Source: Vanilla planifolia (taxonomy: Eukaryota; Streptophyta; Magnoliopsida; Asparagales; Orchidaceae). Taken from it: a stretch of 64,000 nt of DNA. The first letter of the stretch is position 1. Each line of letters starts with the position of its first letter. The position numbers and the translations under genes were made by a program. This document shows, in pieces, positions 51,601 through 62,595 of this stretch. Location of the stretch: the NCBI GenBank assembly GCA_023846275.1, contig CM043868.1, forward strand, positions 13,549,755 to 13,613,754, written 5' to 3'. The notes beneath the pieces are model-generated. The model did not search any database, had not been told where the DNA came from, and saw only the letters and a program-made list of their open reading frames with translations.

Positions 51601-54600
51601 TGGTTATCACATGCTTGTGATTTTGTCTCATTAAGTTTAGTATATGAAGATTTGCATGGGAGATGATGTAAGAACTTAATGGATCAAACACTTGAATGAT
51701 GCAAGATAACTTTTCTGGTTGGACTTCCAATTATTTAAAGATATTATGAGGAATGATGCTAATGTAATAGTCTGTTTTACAAGCTCTTGGTACTAGGCTA
51801 ACAGAGAAATGCCAGATCATGCCGATTTATGTATTAGAAGCTTTTGTGTCACACCACACACATTATAATTCAATGAAAGCTGTGCACAACTAATGGTTGG
51901 TTCGTTCTATTTTATCTGAACATCAGGTGACCTAGATGTTATTTAACATGAATGAGGTCTAATATTTTAGTACAAAGCTTGTCATTTGGCTTATGTTCTT
52001 TAAGATTTATGAATTTTGATTAAAACATATGAGTTATAAGCTTAAATAATTTGATGGGCTCAAGTCGTGTTCCCAATAACTTATCATGAAGCTAAAATGA
52101 ATTTGTTAGCGTTATTAGGAGAGCATCATTGCTGAACTTATAGATGGTGATTGCTAGATGCCTTGAACTTTTATGGCGAGATCAATGGTTTGACTTCCAT
52201 CGAACATCTTTATCTCATCAAAAAAGCATTTGCTATTTTCCTTTTCTTCTTTTGCTAGTTGCTTAGTTGATAAAATTATTAGTTGTGTTAATAGATTTGC
52301 TCATGAAATTGTGAGTAACAAGTAGACGACCATCCAAAATGACATTGCTTTTTTCTTTTGGCTAGGAAATTGTTATCTTGTTTTATTTTTCTAGTGTACT
52401 TCCTTGTTGAATTTCTATTTTTCTAGCCCTTTATTGAATCTCAAAACTATATAATTATTCTAAACCCTCCACCTCCATACATGAACTACATTTAACATGG
52501 CTTTCCTTTCTTCAATCGAAGGGATAGTTTGGTTGTTAGGCTGATCATAATTATACTGGAACATGATGTTATCTGTTAGATTTTAGAGAGCATTTTGGCA
52601 GGAATCTTTCATCTGATGTTATATCCTTATCAATCAATGAGTCGATGGAGCAAAGACTACTTCTAAATAAATATGCAGGCTTGTTATGCTTGATCAATAA
52701 CATCATTGCTAGAGATGACAATTTGCACTCATTCTTGTTTAACCCTCCACTCTATATCCCACTCCTAATGGAATAGGGTGTAATTATCAAAATTTAACCT
52801 AATAAGCAAAACTGGTCACAAAACAGATCAGCTTTTAACTTAAGTAATACCTGACCTAAGCTACTGGAAACAAGTTAGAAGGAAAAAACATAGATTGATG
52901 ACTTGTTGGTATGCTTTCTTATAATCCCTCCTACATAACGTAATATCATCTATTTCTCTTCAAGGAAATGCTAACATAAAAAAAGCATAAATCTAAAAAA
53001 AAAAAAAAACTAATGATTTCATTAACAAAAAGATATCTTATGTTTACTGAATACTTGAGGTGGATTGGATGAGTTTGGGGTGGGAAGAAATAGTTCTGGG
53101 TTTTGTGAGAAAAGATTTGGGATACAACAAATGAAAAGTAGGTTCATCTATTGAAGAACACATAGCAAGAAAGTTTTGAGCTCAAGGCAACCCAACTCAA
53201 CTCCCTCTCTCCCAACACACACACACACACACAATCCCTTACCATTCCTAACCATTGTGTGCATAGTTTTTGGCTTAACTTGATATTTTTTAATTGACTA
53301 ACATTCCATTATGATACAATTGATCTTCATGTCCAATGTCTAGTTATTATATATATATATCACTGCATGGAACTTACGAAAAAAAGGTCATTTTTATGTT
53401 TATTAAGTGGGTTTGAAAAGAAATATTTATTTGGAGCCATACTTGATGTGGTTCTAAAGTTTCCTGCTTTGGTCAACTCAACCCATGGCTTAGGAGATCC
53501 AATTGTATTAAATTTAAGGGTCGAACTAATGGTTATCTTTAGGAGTAGTTTATTTTTGTTATTTCCAGCCCCATGTTGCTATTATGAGTTCTCTATGCTG
53601 GCACTGGGTGGAGTTATTGTAGTGGTGTGTGAAAGTTGATTATATTCTTCAATCAAAATTTTAATTAGTATAAGGTACGGTAACCAAATTGTTCCTTTAA
53701 GAAATAGAGTATAGAAATCCGTAAGAGAAGTTTTCTTAAATAATACCTTAATAAAACCTTAGGAAAATTTTCTTCCAGCTCTTGCAAAATAGAAAATATA
53801 CTTTATGAGTTCAAGTAAGGCTATTAGTGTCTTAAGTTCAAGTAGTTCTAAATGAATTAAGTCTCTATAGAATCTCATGTCTCAATTAACATGCATCTTA
53901 AATTCAAGTATGGTTAAATAGTTATGGGTAAGTGATCAAAAGATTATTGGTGTCTTTGAAGTTCATTTATGTTCAATTAGAGTTTAATCAATATTTAAAG
54001 TACTATTACGGGCTAAGCAGTATATTTTGTAGGTGACCTTGTATATCTTTCTATGTATGAATGCTGATGAGCAACATTATAGTAGATTAAGCACTTGATA
54101 GGATTCTACCAGGGAAGAACCTGCTTTAGTATATTCCCACCTTTTCTTATTTCAAAGGCTCCTTGTTTCATTTAATACTCGTTGTTGGTACTGTAATGCA
54201 ACTGTCATGCTTTGACTTGGTCATTCCATTTTCTATGAAACAGATACTATGGAACTTGTTCACTTATTAGGACTGAAGACTCTTAGCATCTTCTAATAGA
54301 TCATCATCAGCCTGTGTTGATATCTTACTCATTCTTGGAATATGTTATCCAAATTTATATGGGGTAAGTCTAAATGTTTTTGAACAAATTTGACCTTTTT
54401 CATGTTTCTTGTAAATATATTTTCCTAACTATTTTTTGTTACAGAGAAGTTCTTGTCTGGGAGTTCCTCCAAAATCTCAATCGGTACCTGGTAGAGCATT
54501 AAAGGCACCCAGAAAGAGTAGCAAAACTCATTTGACAAAACATAAAAGGCAATGGTCTTCAATTCCTGAGGACATGGCAAACACAGTTAGCATTTCTAAT

Positions 54601-55744
54601 TCACTGGAAACTCGCATTTCACAGTGCTCACCTCCTAATGATGCCAACAAATCTGGAGCTGAAAAGGTTAATGATGATTCGTTCGTCAACCATGGTTAGT
54701 CTAACCTAGAAATTTTTCATCTTCTTGATTTTTTTATAGCAATTTCGCTAAGTAAATCTTCCTATTCAAACTCGACGAGCCGTGGTCCGCAATCACTGGT
54801 TGTTTACACGAATCGTGAATCGCAAAGTTTTAGCTTTCTTGTTTTTGTTGCAGCTGCCATCGCTTGGGTTGCACAGAGGAGAGAATGGATTGGTGACCCA
54901 AAAAGAAAAACTCGACAAGCCGTAAGAGAGCCAATTATAAGGTGGGCATATCACCCAAGCTATTGAATCCAACCGTGATGTTTATGCATCTTTGCACAAG
55001 TAGCGATTTGTATTAGTCGTTCTAAACCAAATAGAACCAATATCTTTTGGCTAAATTAGCTTGGTTCAAAAAAGTACTGGTTTGAATTTTCATTGAAATT
55101 TTATCATTTCTTGGTTTTTTTTGCTTGGTTCTTTTAATTAAACAGAACCAACAGAAAATCTATACCTTCATTATCTCGATTCACCTTTCAATTTGGTCAC
55201 TTCATTTTTGTTTTGGTTTGATTCACAACCCTAAATCCAAACAAGAAGCTTGGTTCTCCAGTTCCTAGCCAACTGAACACATTTCTGCTCCATTTTGATC
55301 ATAGTTTGGTTTAGTTAGAGCTCATGCAGAAGACCAAAACACGACATGATTCCTAATGTAAAAATTAGTCTATATTGCATATTAGTTCAAGACAATTTTT
55401 CTCTTGGTCATACTAATGCAGAAATTTGTAACAAACACCTATAAAGCCACAAGCATAAATGGCTGTAAGCTTTCTCTTGCAAATTAGTAATGCAATGGTT
55501 TACTGACTTATGTTTCATTTGTACTCATTTGCAGCTGGTGCACCACATATGATGACTTGTTCTTCACTAATAGTCGCTTCCCACAGCCAATTCCCCTCTC
55601 AGTGAGTTCTCCAGACTCAGTTGCTACTTCTCTGTGCTATAATTCTGAGGCTTTGATGACTCGTGTTCTTTCAACTCAAATGCTATGCAGGAAATGGTAG
55701 ATTTCTTGGTAGATGTTTGGCAAGAGGAAGGGCTTTATGACTAA
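42631..55744 (+). CDS. DUF4050 family protein of unknown function
   Basis: Five exons with GT-AG introns: 42631-42729, 54445-54694, 54854-54941, 55535-55601 and 55691-55744, together 186 codons including the stop. All phases agree: exons 1 and 2 join in phase 0, and the later exons join after 1, 2 and 0 extra bases. The C-terminal half is the DUF4050 domain: AIAWVAQRREWIGDPKRK, then WCTTYDDLFFTNSRFPQPIP, then EMVDFLVDVWQEEGLYD at the very end. This ending is nearly invariant in plant members as I recall them. Exon 2 is basic and Ser/Thr-rich without a recognised fold. The first exon (MGSCKLSFDVW...) is less certain: its donor (CAG|GTTCAC) is weak and intron 1 would be 11.7 kb, swollen by a DNA transposon. 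An alternative first exon inside that intron is possible. The biochemical role is unknown. The C-terminal exons look intact. Confidence 0.82.
43180..43490 (+). repeat. Left inverted end of the Harbinger-like element
   Basis: Pairs with 48921-49361 in inverted orientation. Shared landmarks include AGTGTTA near the tip, a GCCCCCCTC/GCCCCCTAA stretch, TGTGTTATG, GATCTCTTCTCCCACAATTG against GATCTCTCCTCCCATAGTTG, and CTTTGGTGATTCTT against CTTTGGCAATTCTT. The arms are diverged. Confidence 0.7.
44366..44972 (+). pseudogene. PIF/Harbinger transposase (DDE_4) remnant
   Basis: In one frame from 44366, GIVDSTHI matches the GAIDGTHI motif with the first catalytic Asp. In the same frame, KDFLSLKIMVIFNFER leads to SWEGPIVDMHVV, equivalent to GWEGSAHDSRVL with the second Asp. 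Stops (TAA, TAG) interrupt these pieces, and about seven residues are missing after GTHI. From about 44563, SARAKNNVATWGLKN matches the R.RNVIERTFGLLK segment, with the third catalytic residue (Glu) lost. From 44787, VDIVLAYGLLHKFISR matches VRIVLACCLLHNFIRR, followed by the acidic tail typical of these proteins. This would have cut and pasted the element; it is clearly dead. Upstream N-terminal parts were not found. Confidence 0.72.
45580..46191. repeat. Tandem duplication, 2 x ~306 bp, inside the element
   Basis: 45580-45885 and 45886-46191 are same-strand copies with many substitutions. Shared words include GTTAACAACAAATGGAAAAA against ATTAACAACAAATAGAAAAA, and GTTAAGTCACTTGGTGATAA against GTTAAGTCACTTAGTGTTAA. 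In the second copy GCCAAACACAATTCAAG is followed at once by TGATGTTTGGC, forming a short hairpin. The AAGTCACTTGGT phrase also occurs outside the element at about 43085, which suggests a dispersed small repeat that has joined here. Confidence 0.75.
46905..47080 (+). pseudogene. Possible second Harbinger transposase scrap
   Basis: The plus strand reads FKNLKGALDHILVRVDDC. This looks like FKDCIGALDGTHI.VRV of Harbinger transposases with the two residues after Asp deleted. Further on, VPKVHLVEL could match the VPKGKYYLVD motif, but the distance is too short unless a piece has been deleted. No other motif supports it. It might be a duplicated or nested relative of the remnant at 44.4-45.0 kb. Confidence 0.35.
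48270..48385 (-). mobile_element. Possible Ty1/Copia integrase fossil
   Basis: The minus strand encodes PRIRSENGPDMYKEVLIAM, resembling the RSDNGPEF..KEF segment of Ty1/Copia integrases. It is a short, old and broken piece, nested inside the Harbinger-like element in the antisense direction. No terminal repeats and no neighbouring domain were identified, so this is a weak call. Confidence 0.35.
48921..49361 (-). repeat. Right inverted end of the Harbinger-like element
   Basis: The inverted partner of 43180-43490. It is about 130 bases longer because its outer part is doubled: 49085-49185 and 49225-49315 both contain TAAGTTTTGGT and TTTGG.AAGGTT words in the same orientation. Confidence 0.65.
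49362..54444. other. Remainder of intron 1, no exon recognised
   Basis: AT-rich intronic sequence up to the acceptor TTTTTTGTTACAG before 54445. An open frame at 53367-53639 (90 codons) is hydrophobic and matches no family I know. A pyrimidine/CA tract lies at 53200-53235. I looked for an alternative first exon in frame with exon 2 and saw none that I could defend. Confidence 0.5.
54942..55534. other. Intron 3 of the DUF4050 gene
   Basis: A 593-bp intron with many variants of GGTTC/GAACC and TTGGTT/AACCAA between about 55020 and 55330. These look like a worn repeat of the GGTTCGGTTTGG kind common in plant introns. It does not touch the splice sites. Confidence 0.5.
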
Positions 55745-58700
55745 GGCCTTCCATTGAACCAAAATTTTTTGTTCAACCGAGTTCTGCAGTTCTGGAGTAC
55801 ATTCTTGTAGGGAGGAGATTATAGTGTTTGATAGTTCAATTGGTTTCCTTATTCAATCAGATGAGTAGGAGCATTGTGCTTTGTAGTAATATCCTATTGG
55901 GAAGATGTTGATGGTTTTTACTTCTACGAGGTTAAAAAGCAATGACAATGAATTTTTTTTTAAGGTTATATTTGTGCAAGATTTTGAAGGATTTGTTTTT
56001 TTTTTTTTTTTTTGGGTGTGTGTGTAAAGAAAACTGTAGGCAAGCATTGTTTTGAGTGTTCATTTGATGTGTTTTGTGATGAAAACAAGAGATGAAAAAC
56101 TATTTTTGTAAATCTAATCAAAGAAACTCTTTTATAGTTCTGTTGTATGCATGTAAAAAAACTATATATTTTATTTGTGTTTTTTTACATTAATGACAAA
56201 ATATATCCTGAATTGTCATATAAATGATTCAAAATTAAAAATCTATTTGTATCATACCTTTTTTTTTTTCAAAATCATAATATTGGTTTTCTAATGTTGG
56301 TAATAGTTTAATTGTCTCTTTTTTTGTTTCTTATTTTACATAATTTTTACAAAAATAATTTTAACTTGATATTCATAAAGTCAATCATTGCCCATAATAA
56401 ACTTTATTAAAGAGAGTATTACCAATTTAATTGGGAATGCTTTTCTTAGAATTTCAATAATTTGTTTCACATATTTATTAGATTTAATTTTACTATCATT
56501 AGGTGATTTAATTATTAATATATTTTTTATTTAATGAAATGACAATGATAATTTATCACACAAATGATCAGATAAAAAAAATGTGATGTACAATAATCAA
56601 ATAACATTAAGAATAGAGGATATTCAAATAAAATAATACCTAAATCACACTTATGGAGCCCATAACATCTTGCTTAGGTATGACATACACTCGGGGTTGA
56701 CCATATTATTTAAACTCTAACATTTGTATGATCCTTCTAACGTAATGGCAAGTGTCATACCTCTTTCGTTGCCACTATCTTACTTGTACCAATACTTGTC
56801 ACTATGAAATTTTTTAGAACTTGAATAATGTGAAACCCTTTGACTAGAAATTGTTTTAAGTCAGCTTTATGAGTTCCTAATTTAGGCCAACTCCAACCAA
56901 ATTTTCTACTTCCTCCTTTTTTAAAGTTTTTTTTTGAAAAATAGTTATGTTTCACTCTCAACAATCCTTCTTTATTTTTCTCCATTTTGAAGATCTATAA
57001 TAAAAAAAATCATATTTTAGCAATCACACATTTTTTATTATTTTTGCAAGATCTATACTTTTAAAAGCAATTATTGCAAATTTTATTTTAAGTCTCAAAA
57101 TTCTTTGAACATAAAACATCTTTAGGCTTTAGTGTAAATTGCATCTAAAATATATCTGAAAAATCTAGTAAATTCTCATTCAAAATCAATCATTGTTAAT
57201 ACTTTCTGAATTAAATTTGTCAATTTTTTTCTCATTTATTCTTCGGCTGACCATAGGAATCTTTCATTATTCAAAATCATTAGCAAATTCATTCCATATT
57301 ATATTGTACAAAACTCTATCTCTAAATTTGGTATGATGGCAAAACTTCACCTAAAAATTAGTACCATCTTCTAAATCTAGTGTTGTTAAACCTTTTTGTT
57401 TATCAAATAGAACTTATTATTAATGATTATATTCTTCTCTTTAATCCACTCTTCTATGATTAAGTGAATAAGTCTTCCTTTATAATGAGGAAGATGTAGG
57501 CAATGATATTAATGTTTATATCATATTTTTTTCATTTGCCTAATATAAGGCACTAATGATGAAGAGGCAAATTATGAAGAATTATTTTAATTTTTAGCAT
57601 ATTATTTTACTTCTCTTTCTCTTACAAAGATAAGATACTTAGCTTTATCTAAGTCTCCTTCAACCATTTATTCCTAAATCAATATTTGCATTAATACATA
57701 GATAAATAAAATATGCATATTTATCTTTTTATAAATGCATATAATGCATATATTGTGCCAGTATCCTTATTCAATAGTTTCTAGAGAATTTCACTATTTT
57801 TTTAAAAATGTTAGCTACTCTAATACTAACTTGTCATGTCAATCTATATTACTTTACTAATTTTTAAAATAATAAACATTATCAACTTGTAAAGTAAAAA
57901 ATGAGGACAAAACCAATCCCTTAAATGGGTAATAATAATAATACTTCCAACTCCCATTTTTTTCAAGTATACTTGCTAGCTTATTAAGTATCCAAATTTG
58001 TACTATCACCTATTATAAGTTTAGCGTGTAGAAAAAGTTCATCGAGGATTAACTAAATCTAAAAAATATACAAATATACATCACCCAAAATGTTTTGGTG
58101 GATAATTATTCATCCCCATTGCCAACCTAATCCCCCATTAATTCACCAATGGCATATCTTGTAATATAAGAAAAACAAATAATGAACATAAAGTATGGTA
58201 AATAAATTTAAACAATAAATAATATTTAATATGAAATGGTTAGGAAAGTAATTAAAAATATCACATCATGACATTTATAACATAATGTATTCAACATGCA
58301 TTACAACATATCACTATTACATTATTGAGATAAAATAAAACACAATGTTAAATATTTATATATATACATACAATCAATACTATATGTTGTCATATATAAA
58401 TATTACAATTTATCCTTCATTCAAGTTATGTTTTATTTGTTTCTTTTTTCCACCTTTTTTATATTCATCTTTTCATCATTTGGGCTTCGTTTTTTCTTAA
58501 TACCATTATCATACTTATTCCATTTCTCTTCAATATTTTCTATTTTTCATTTCTTGTTTCTTATTTTTCATTTTTAACTTTTTATTTTTTTTCAATATCT
58601 CATCATCATTATTAAGATCTCAAGTAATAAGCAATATCATATCATTTCATATATGCACATTATGGTCTTATGCTAAGTGCTAGTTATGATAGTTTTAGTA

Positions 58701-60351
58701 CATCCATATTATATAGAGCATGAATAATACATAAATATCATAATCTTATCATCCATTTGTACATCTACTCTACATAAAGCATGAGTGATGCCTAAGCAAC
58801 ATAATTCCATCATGTTCATACTTAAGGCCTTGCACAACGTGTTAACGATATAAGAAAAAGAGATCTTTGATGCTAACTCATGCTATTGCATACAACCAGT
58901 GCCTCATAATGCCTTGCATCTTGTGTTGGGGCTATAATCCTTTTTCTATAAATCACTATGAGATAGCATAAGGGAACTATATTTTATTTCTTATTTCTTT
59001 ATTACTTCATAGCATGCATAATCATAAGATTGAATAAGACTTATTTTCTTACTTTCATATTTATTCACCTTCTTTATTCTTTTCTCATATATTATTTTTC
59101 ATATATTTTATCTCACATAAAAAGATATTGACACACACACATATTTATATACCATTTTATGTACATATAATCATCTAAATATTACAACATGTTTTATGCC
59201 ATGAAGTTTAAATGAATGATGTGTCATATTTATGCACATGACAATTCCTTCTTTTTAAACCCATTAATTGTTTTTACTTATATTACAAATATTAGATTTA
59301 TCTACCTACAATTTAAGTGATGAGTTTTTTTTTTCATTTCTTTCTTTACCTTATTTGACCTCATACATCAAATAAAGTTTTAATCAACAAATAAGTTATT
59401 TCATATTTTCTTATATTTTAATGCTTTCCACCACACTTTTTTATATTCCTCCTTCTTTGTTATGGTAAATTAAATATTATGTAATGTAAATTACTACTTT
59501 AACTCAACACTATAGATGGTCCACTTCACTTATGTATCGAACAGTCTATCACACATTATTTGTAATGGATTATACATTAGTCTTGAGATTCTAATTTAAA
59601 CTTAAACAAACAATTCTTTCTTTAGGGCACATCTTTCTTTTGAATTAAATGTATAATCTATTTTCACTAATGTATGATACATTGAGGTTTATTATCTATT
59701 ATTCAAATCAATATACTCTTATGCTTTACTCATGTACTTTGGTCTTGAATTAAATATATCGTATATTAGCATAAATTTTTCTTAAGAGCTTTCTTTCATA
59801 TACCATATGTCAGTTTTGAAAACCTCATTTCTAAGTGGAATTCAATAGACTTTTTTGGAACTCATCCTAAGCCTTAGAGAAAAAATAGCATTTTTAACAT
59901 CCTTTAGGTTCAGATACTCAACCAAATTCTCAATAAACAACACATACTAATATAAGTCTATCCCTTACACTCTTTCATATTATTTAATAATGAAAAGCAA
60001 TGCTTTTTAATGAAGCTCCTCGATTTAAAAACCAAATTCTCACCTCGCTCAACATTTCAATGCCAGTAATAACAACTTATGGATTCTCCTTAGCTTAATC
60101 TCTCCTTCTAGTCTTCTTTTTACTCAATTATGTTTGTCAACTACAATAACTAGTGTGTCTATCCTACTCTTCTCCACTTTCTCTTTGATTTTCCATACTT
60201 TTTTTTTCAAATTCCTCTCTTCTCCAAATTTTCCTCTTGTTTGAAATGAGTCTAACATTGCAACCTTTTCTCCTCTCTTGCACTCCTCTCTCAGCCTTCT
60301 CGAACCTTCTGATAGCTACTCATTCTTTATTTGCATATTGCTATAGGAATC

Positions 60352-60389
<38 letters not shown>

Positions 60390-60660
60390 ATAAATTTCTA
60401 AAATTTATAACAAATTCAATTGAGCTCCAAAATTACAAATCAAATTCCAACTAATTCTTTTTAATGAGGTTTTTCTAGTGATATACTAATTTTAATATTT
60501 TGTAAAAATATTTATTATTGTATTGTTGACCTCAATCATGGTACTTTATTTGATTATAACAAATCCTAAATATTTCTAATAAATTTGCTTAAGTGAATTT
60601 TCAGATTTTAGATACTTGATACTAGTATTCATGGGAGAACGAAAATATGAAAAAGTGAAG
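55745..60660. other. Intergenic DNA downstream of the DUF4050 gene
   Basis: It begins with the presumed 3' untranslated region (no clear polyadenylation signal identified) and a T-run near 55998-56015. The rest is AT-rich. About 58702-58783 and the following 80 bases form a diverged tandem pair sharing AGCATGAATAATAC/AGCATGAGTGATGC and ATAATCTTATCATC/ATAATTCCATCATG. Short minus-strand frames at 55853, 56755 and 60576 have no recognisable domain. Confidence 0.5.
60355..60386. repeat. (AT)16 microsatellite
   Basis: Thirty-two uninterrupted bases of AT. Confidence 0.95.
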
Positions 60661-62595
60661 TGATTCGTGCTAAAGAAATCCCACAAGAGGGGGGGGGTGA
60701 ATTGTGTATTTAAACTCTTATAATTTCCGAAATTAAATTTAAAAGACTTTAAGCAAAAGTAAAGAACATTGAACATACAAATTTTCAAGTGGTTCGACTC
60801 AAAACCGAGTCTACGTCCACCCCCAACCGGTGTTGGGAAAAATCCACTAAATTCTCCGATTACAAGTGAGGTTTTTCTTACGGTTCACCTCGAACCTACT
60901 TGGGATTTTTATTATGGCTAATCCCAAACCTACTTGAGTTTTTATCGGGCTCAACTCAAACCCGGGGCTTTAGCACAAACGCCGGGACGCCCTTGCCCCA
61001 AAACAAAAATACGAAAAATTGGCAAATGACTTAAGAAAAATTGGAGAAAAGAGGAGGCACACACAATCGTCAAATTAGAGGAATAGAGATTTAGAAATGA
61101 TTGAAAAACCTCTAATTCCACTAGCTTTCTTGCCGCTTTGCTTCTAGAGCTCGAATGCGCCGATTTTGCTCGGATGCTTGTGTTTGAGATCTGAAAATCT
61201 TTTGAAACAATTTAGCAAAGGTTAAAACTAAAAAATACATAATTTTTCTATATTTATAGAGCTCAGATTTGAGCTCTAAAAACACCCCCAACGGCTCCAA
61301 AAATTAATTAGCCGTTTGGGCAACGGACGGAAAGCAGCCACCGTCCGATCCGGGCCCAAAAACGAACGGCGCAGATTGTTTATGCATTTTACCGTTCGGG
61401 CTTAATCCAGAGCGTTGGATCCGGGCGGACTTGATCTGAGCCATTAGATCCCGCGCGCTAAACGAACGGCGTTGATTGACCTCGCGAAACAGCCGTTCGA
61501 ATTTACTCTCGCCCGTTGGATCTGGGCGGGCTTGATCTGCGCCATTGGATTGCGCGCTGAACGAACGGCGCTGATTAGCCTCGCGAAACAGCCGTTAGAA
61601 TTTACTCTCGCCCGTTGGATCTAGGCGGGCTTGATCTGCGCCTTTGGATCCGACCGAAGTTATAAGGTGGGATTTTTTAGTCCCACACTGTAGAAGCGAA
61701 TTCAGCGCACCTCTTTATAACGAATTTTCGCCGTTTAACGTTCGAGCCACTTTGGGGCCGGCTCCCCCCTTCCTTGACCGGGATTTCATCACCTGGTTCG
61801 GGTTGACTTAGCCAAGCATTTGTTCATTGACTGTTGACCGCGCTGCAGTTTGACCTAGCCGAGCTCCTTTGGGCGGTCTTGGCTTAGCCAGGCACTGTTC
61901 ATTTGACTGTTGACCAGCTCTAGCCGAGCTCCTCTCGGCGTGCTTTGGGTCCAGGCTAGGTTTAGCCTTTTCGGGTCAACCAAATTTTTATTTTTTAAAT
62001 TAAATTTTTAATTTCTAAAAGACCTGGACGGGCTGTTTTGGCGCCGGGTCGACCCGCCCATTGCTACAGTACATTTTCCCGAGACTTCGGCTGTTTTAGG
62101 GTATTTTTGACGAATTTTTTAGCCAAAAATTTGACTATAAGTGTATAAAAATAATTTTGTATTCTTATAGTATTATAAGTTAATTAAGTGGCTATGAAAA
62201 GAAATTCGTAGAAAACGATTCCAAAATAATATTAAAAAATCAAATACCCATGTCTATACATTTTGTCAAATATGCTTGGCCCAAAAATCAAAATTCAGTA
62301 TTAAATAATTTTATAATATTTTTAAATGTTAATACTACTAGTGTGTCTCATAATTTCAAAGTTTGGACATATCAAATTCAAGAAAAATAAAAAAAAATTC
62401 AATTATAAAAAATCTTGCGCATGTCTCAAAATTCCTTGAAGTATGCCATGACCTCAAGGCCCTTAGAGACCATTATTTTAGACATCTAAAATACATGGCT
62501 TGATTTAATTAATTATTAACAATTTTACTTAAAATCAAGCCCAAATAAAATATGCACATTTATGCTTGACTCATCAAACACAAGGGGGTAACAAA
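60661..62595 (+). repeat. Young, GC-rich copy of the ~1.95-kb repeat family
   Basis: Sharply different in base composition from everything around it. It starts with a run of nine G (60689-60697, CACAAGAGGGGGGGGGTGAA) and continues through TCTACGTCCACCCCC and AAATCCACTAAATTCTCCG. The middle holds a 99-bp tandem array and TTTAGTCCCACACTGTAG. It ends with GACTCATCAAACACAAGGGG. The same order of landmarks is seen, decayed, at 20440-22405, which defines the unit. No protein-coding frame was found, and no terminal repeats or target duplication were established. A G-rich word (CACAAG followed by Gs) occurs at both ends. It may be a non-autonomous element or a non-coding part of a larger retroelement. 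Confidence 0.75.
61361..61650. repeat. GC-rich tandem array, ~99-bp period, three copies
   Basis: CGAACGGCG recurs at 61363, 61463 and 61562, each followed by a GATT word. The second and third units share CCTCGCGAAACAGCCGTT, TTTACTCTCGCCCGTTGGAT and GGGCTTGATCTGCGCC. The first unit is more diverged and the third is partial. A second, shorter doubling follows at about 61803-61945: GACTTAGCCAAGCA and GGCTTAGCCAGGCA, each with GACTGTTGACC and TAGCCGAGCTCCT. Confidence 0.85.

Noticed and set aside
53367-53639. 90-codon plus-strand open frame in intron 1
   Set aside because: No recognised domain, no conserved-looking composition, and it lies in the intron without splice sites that would join it in frame to exon 2.
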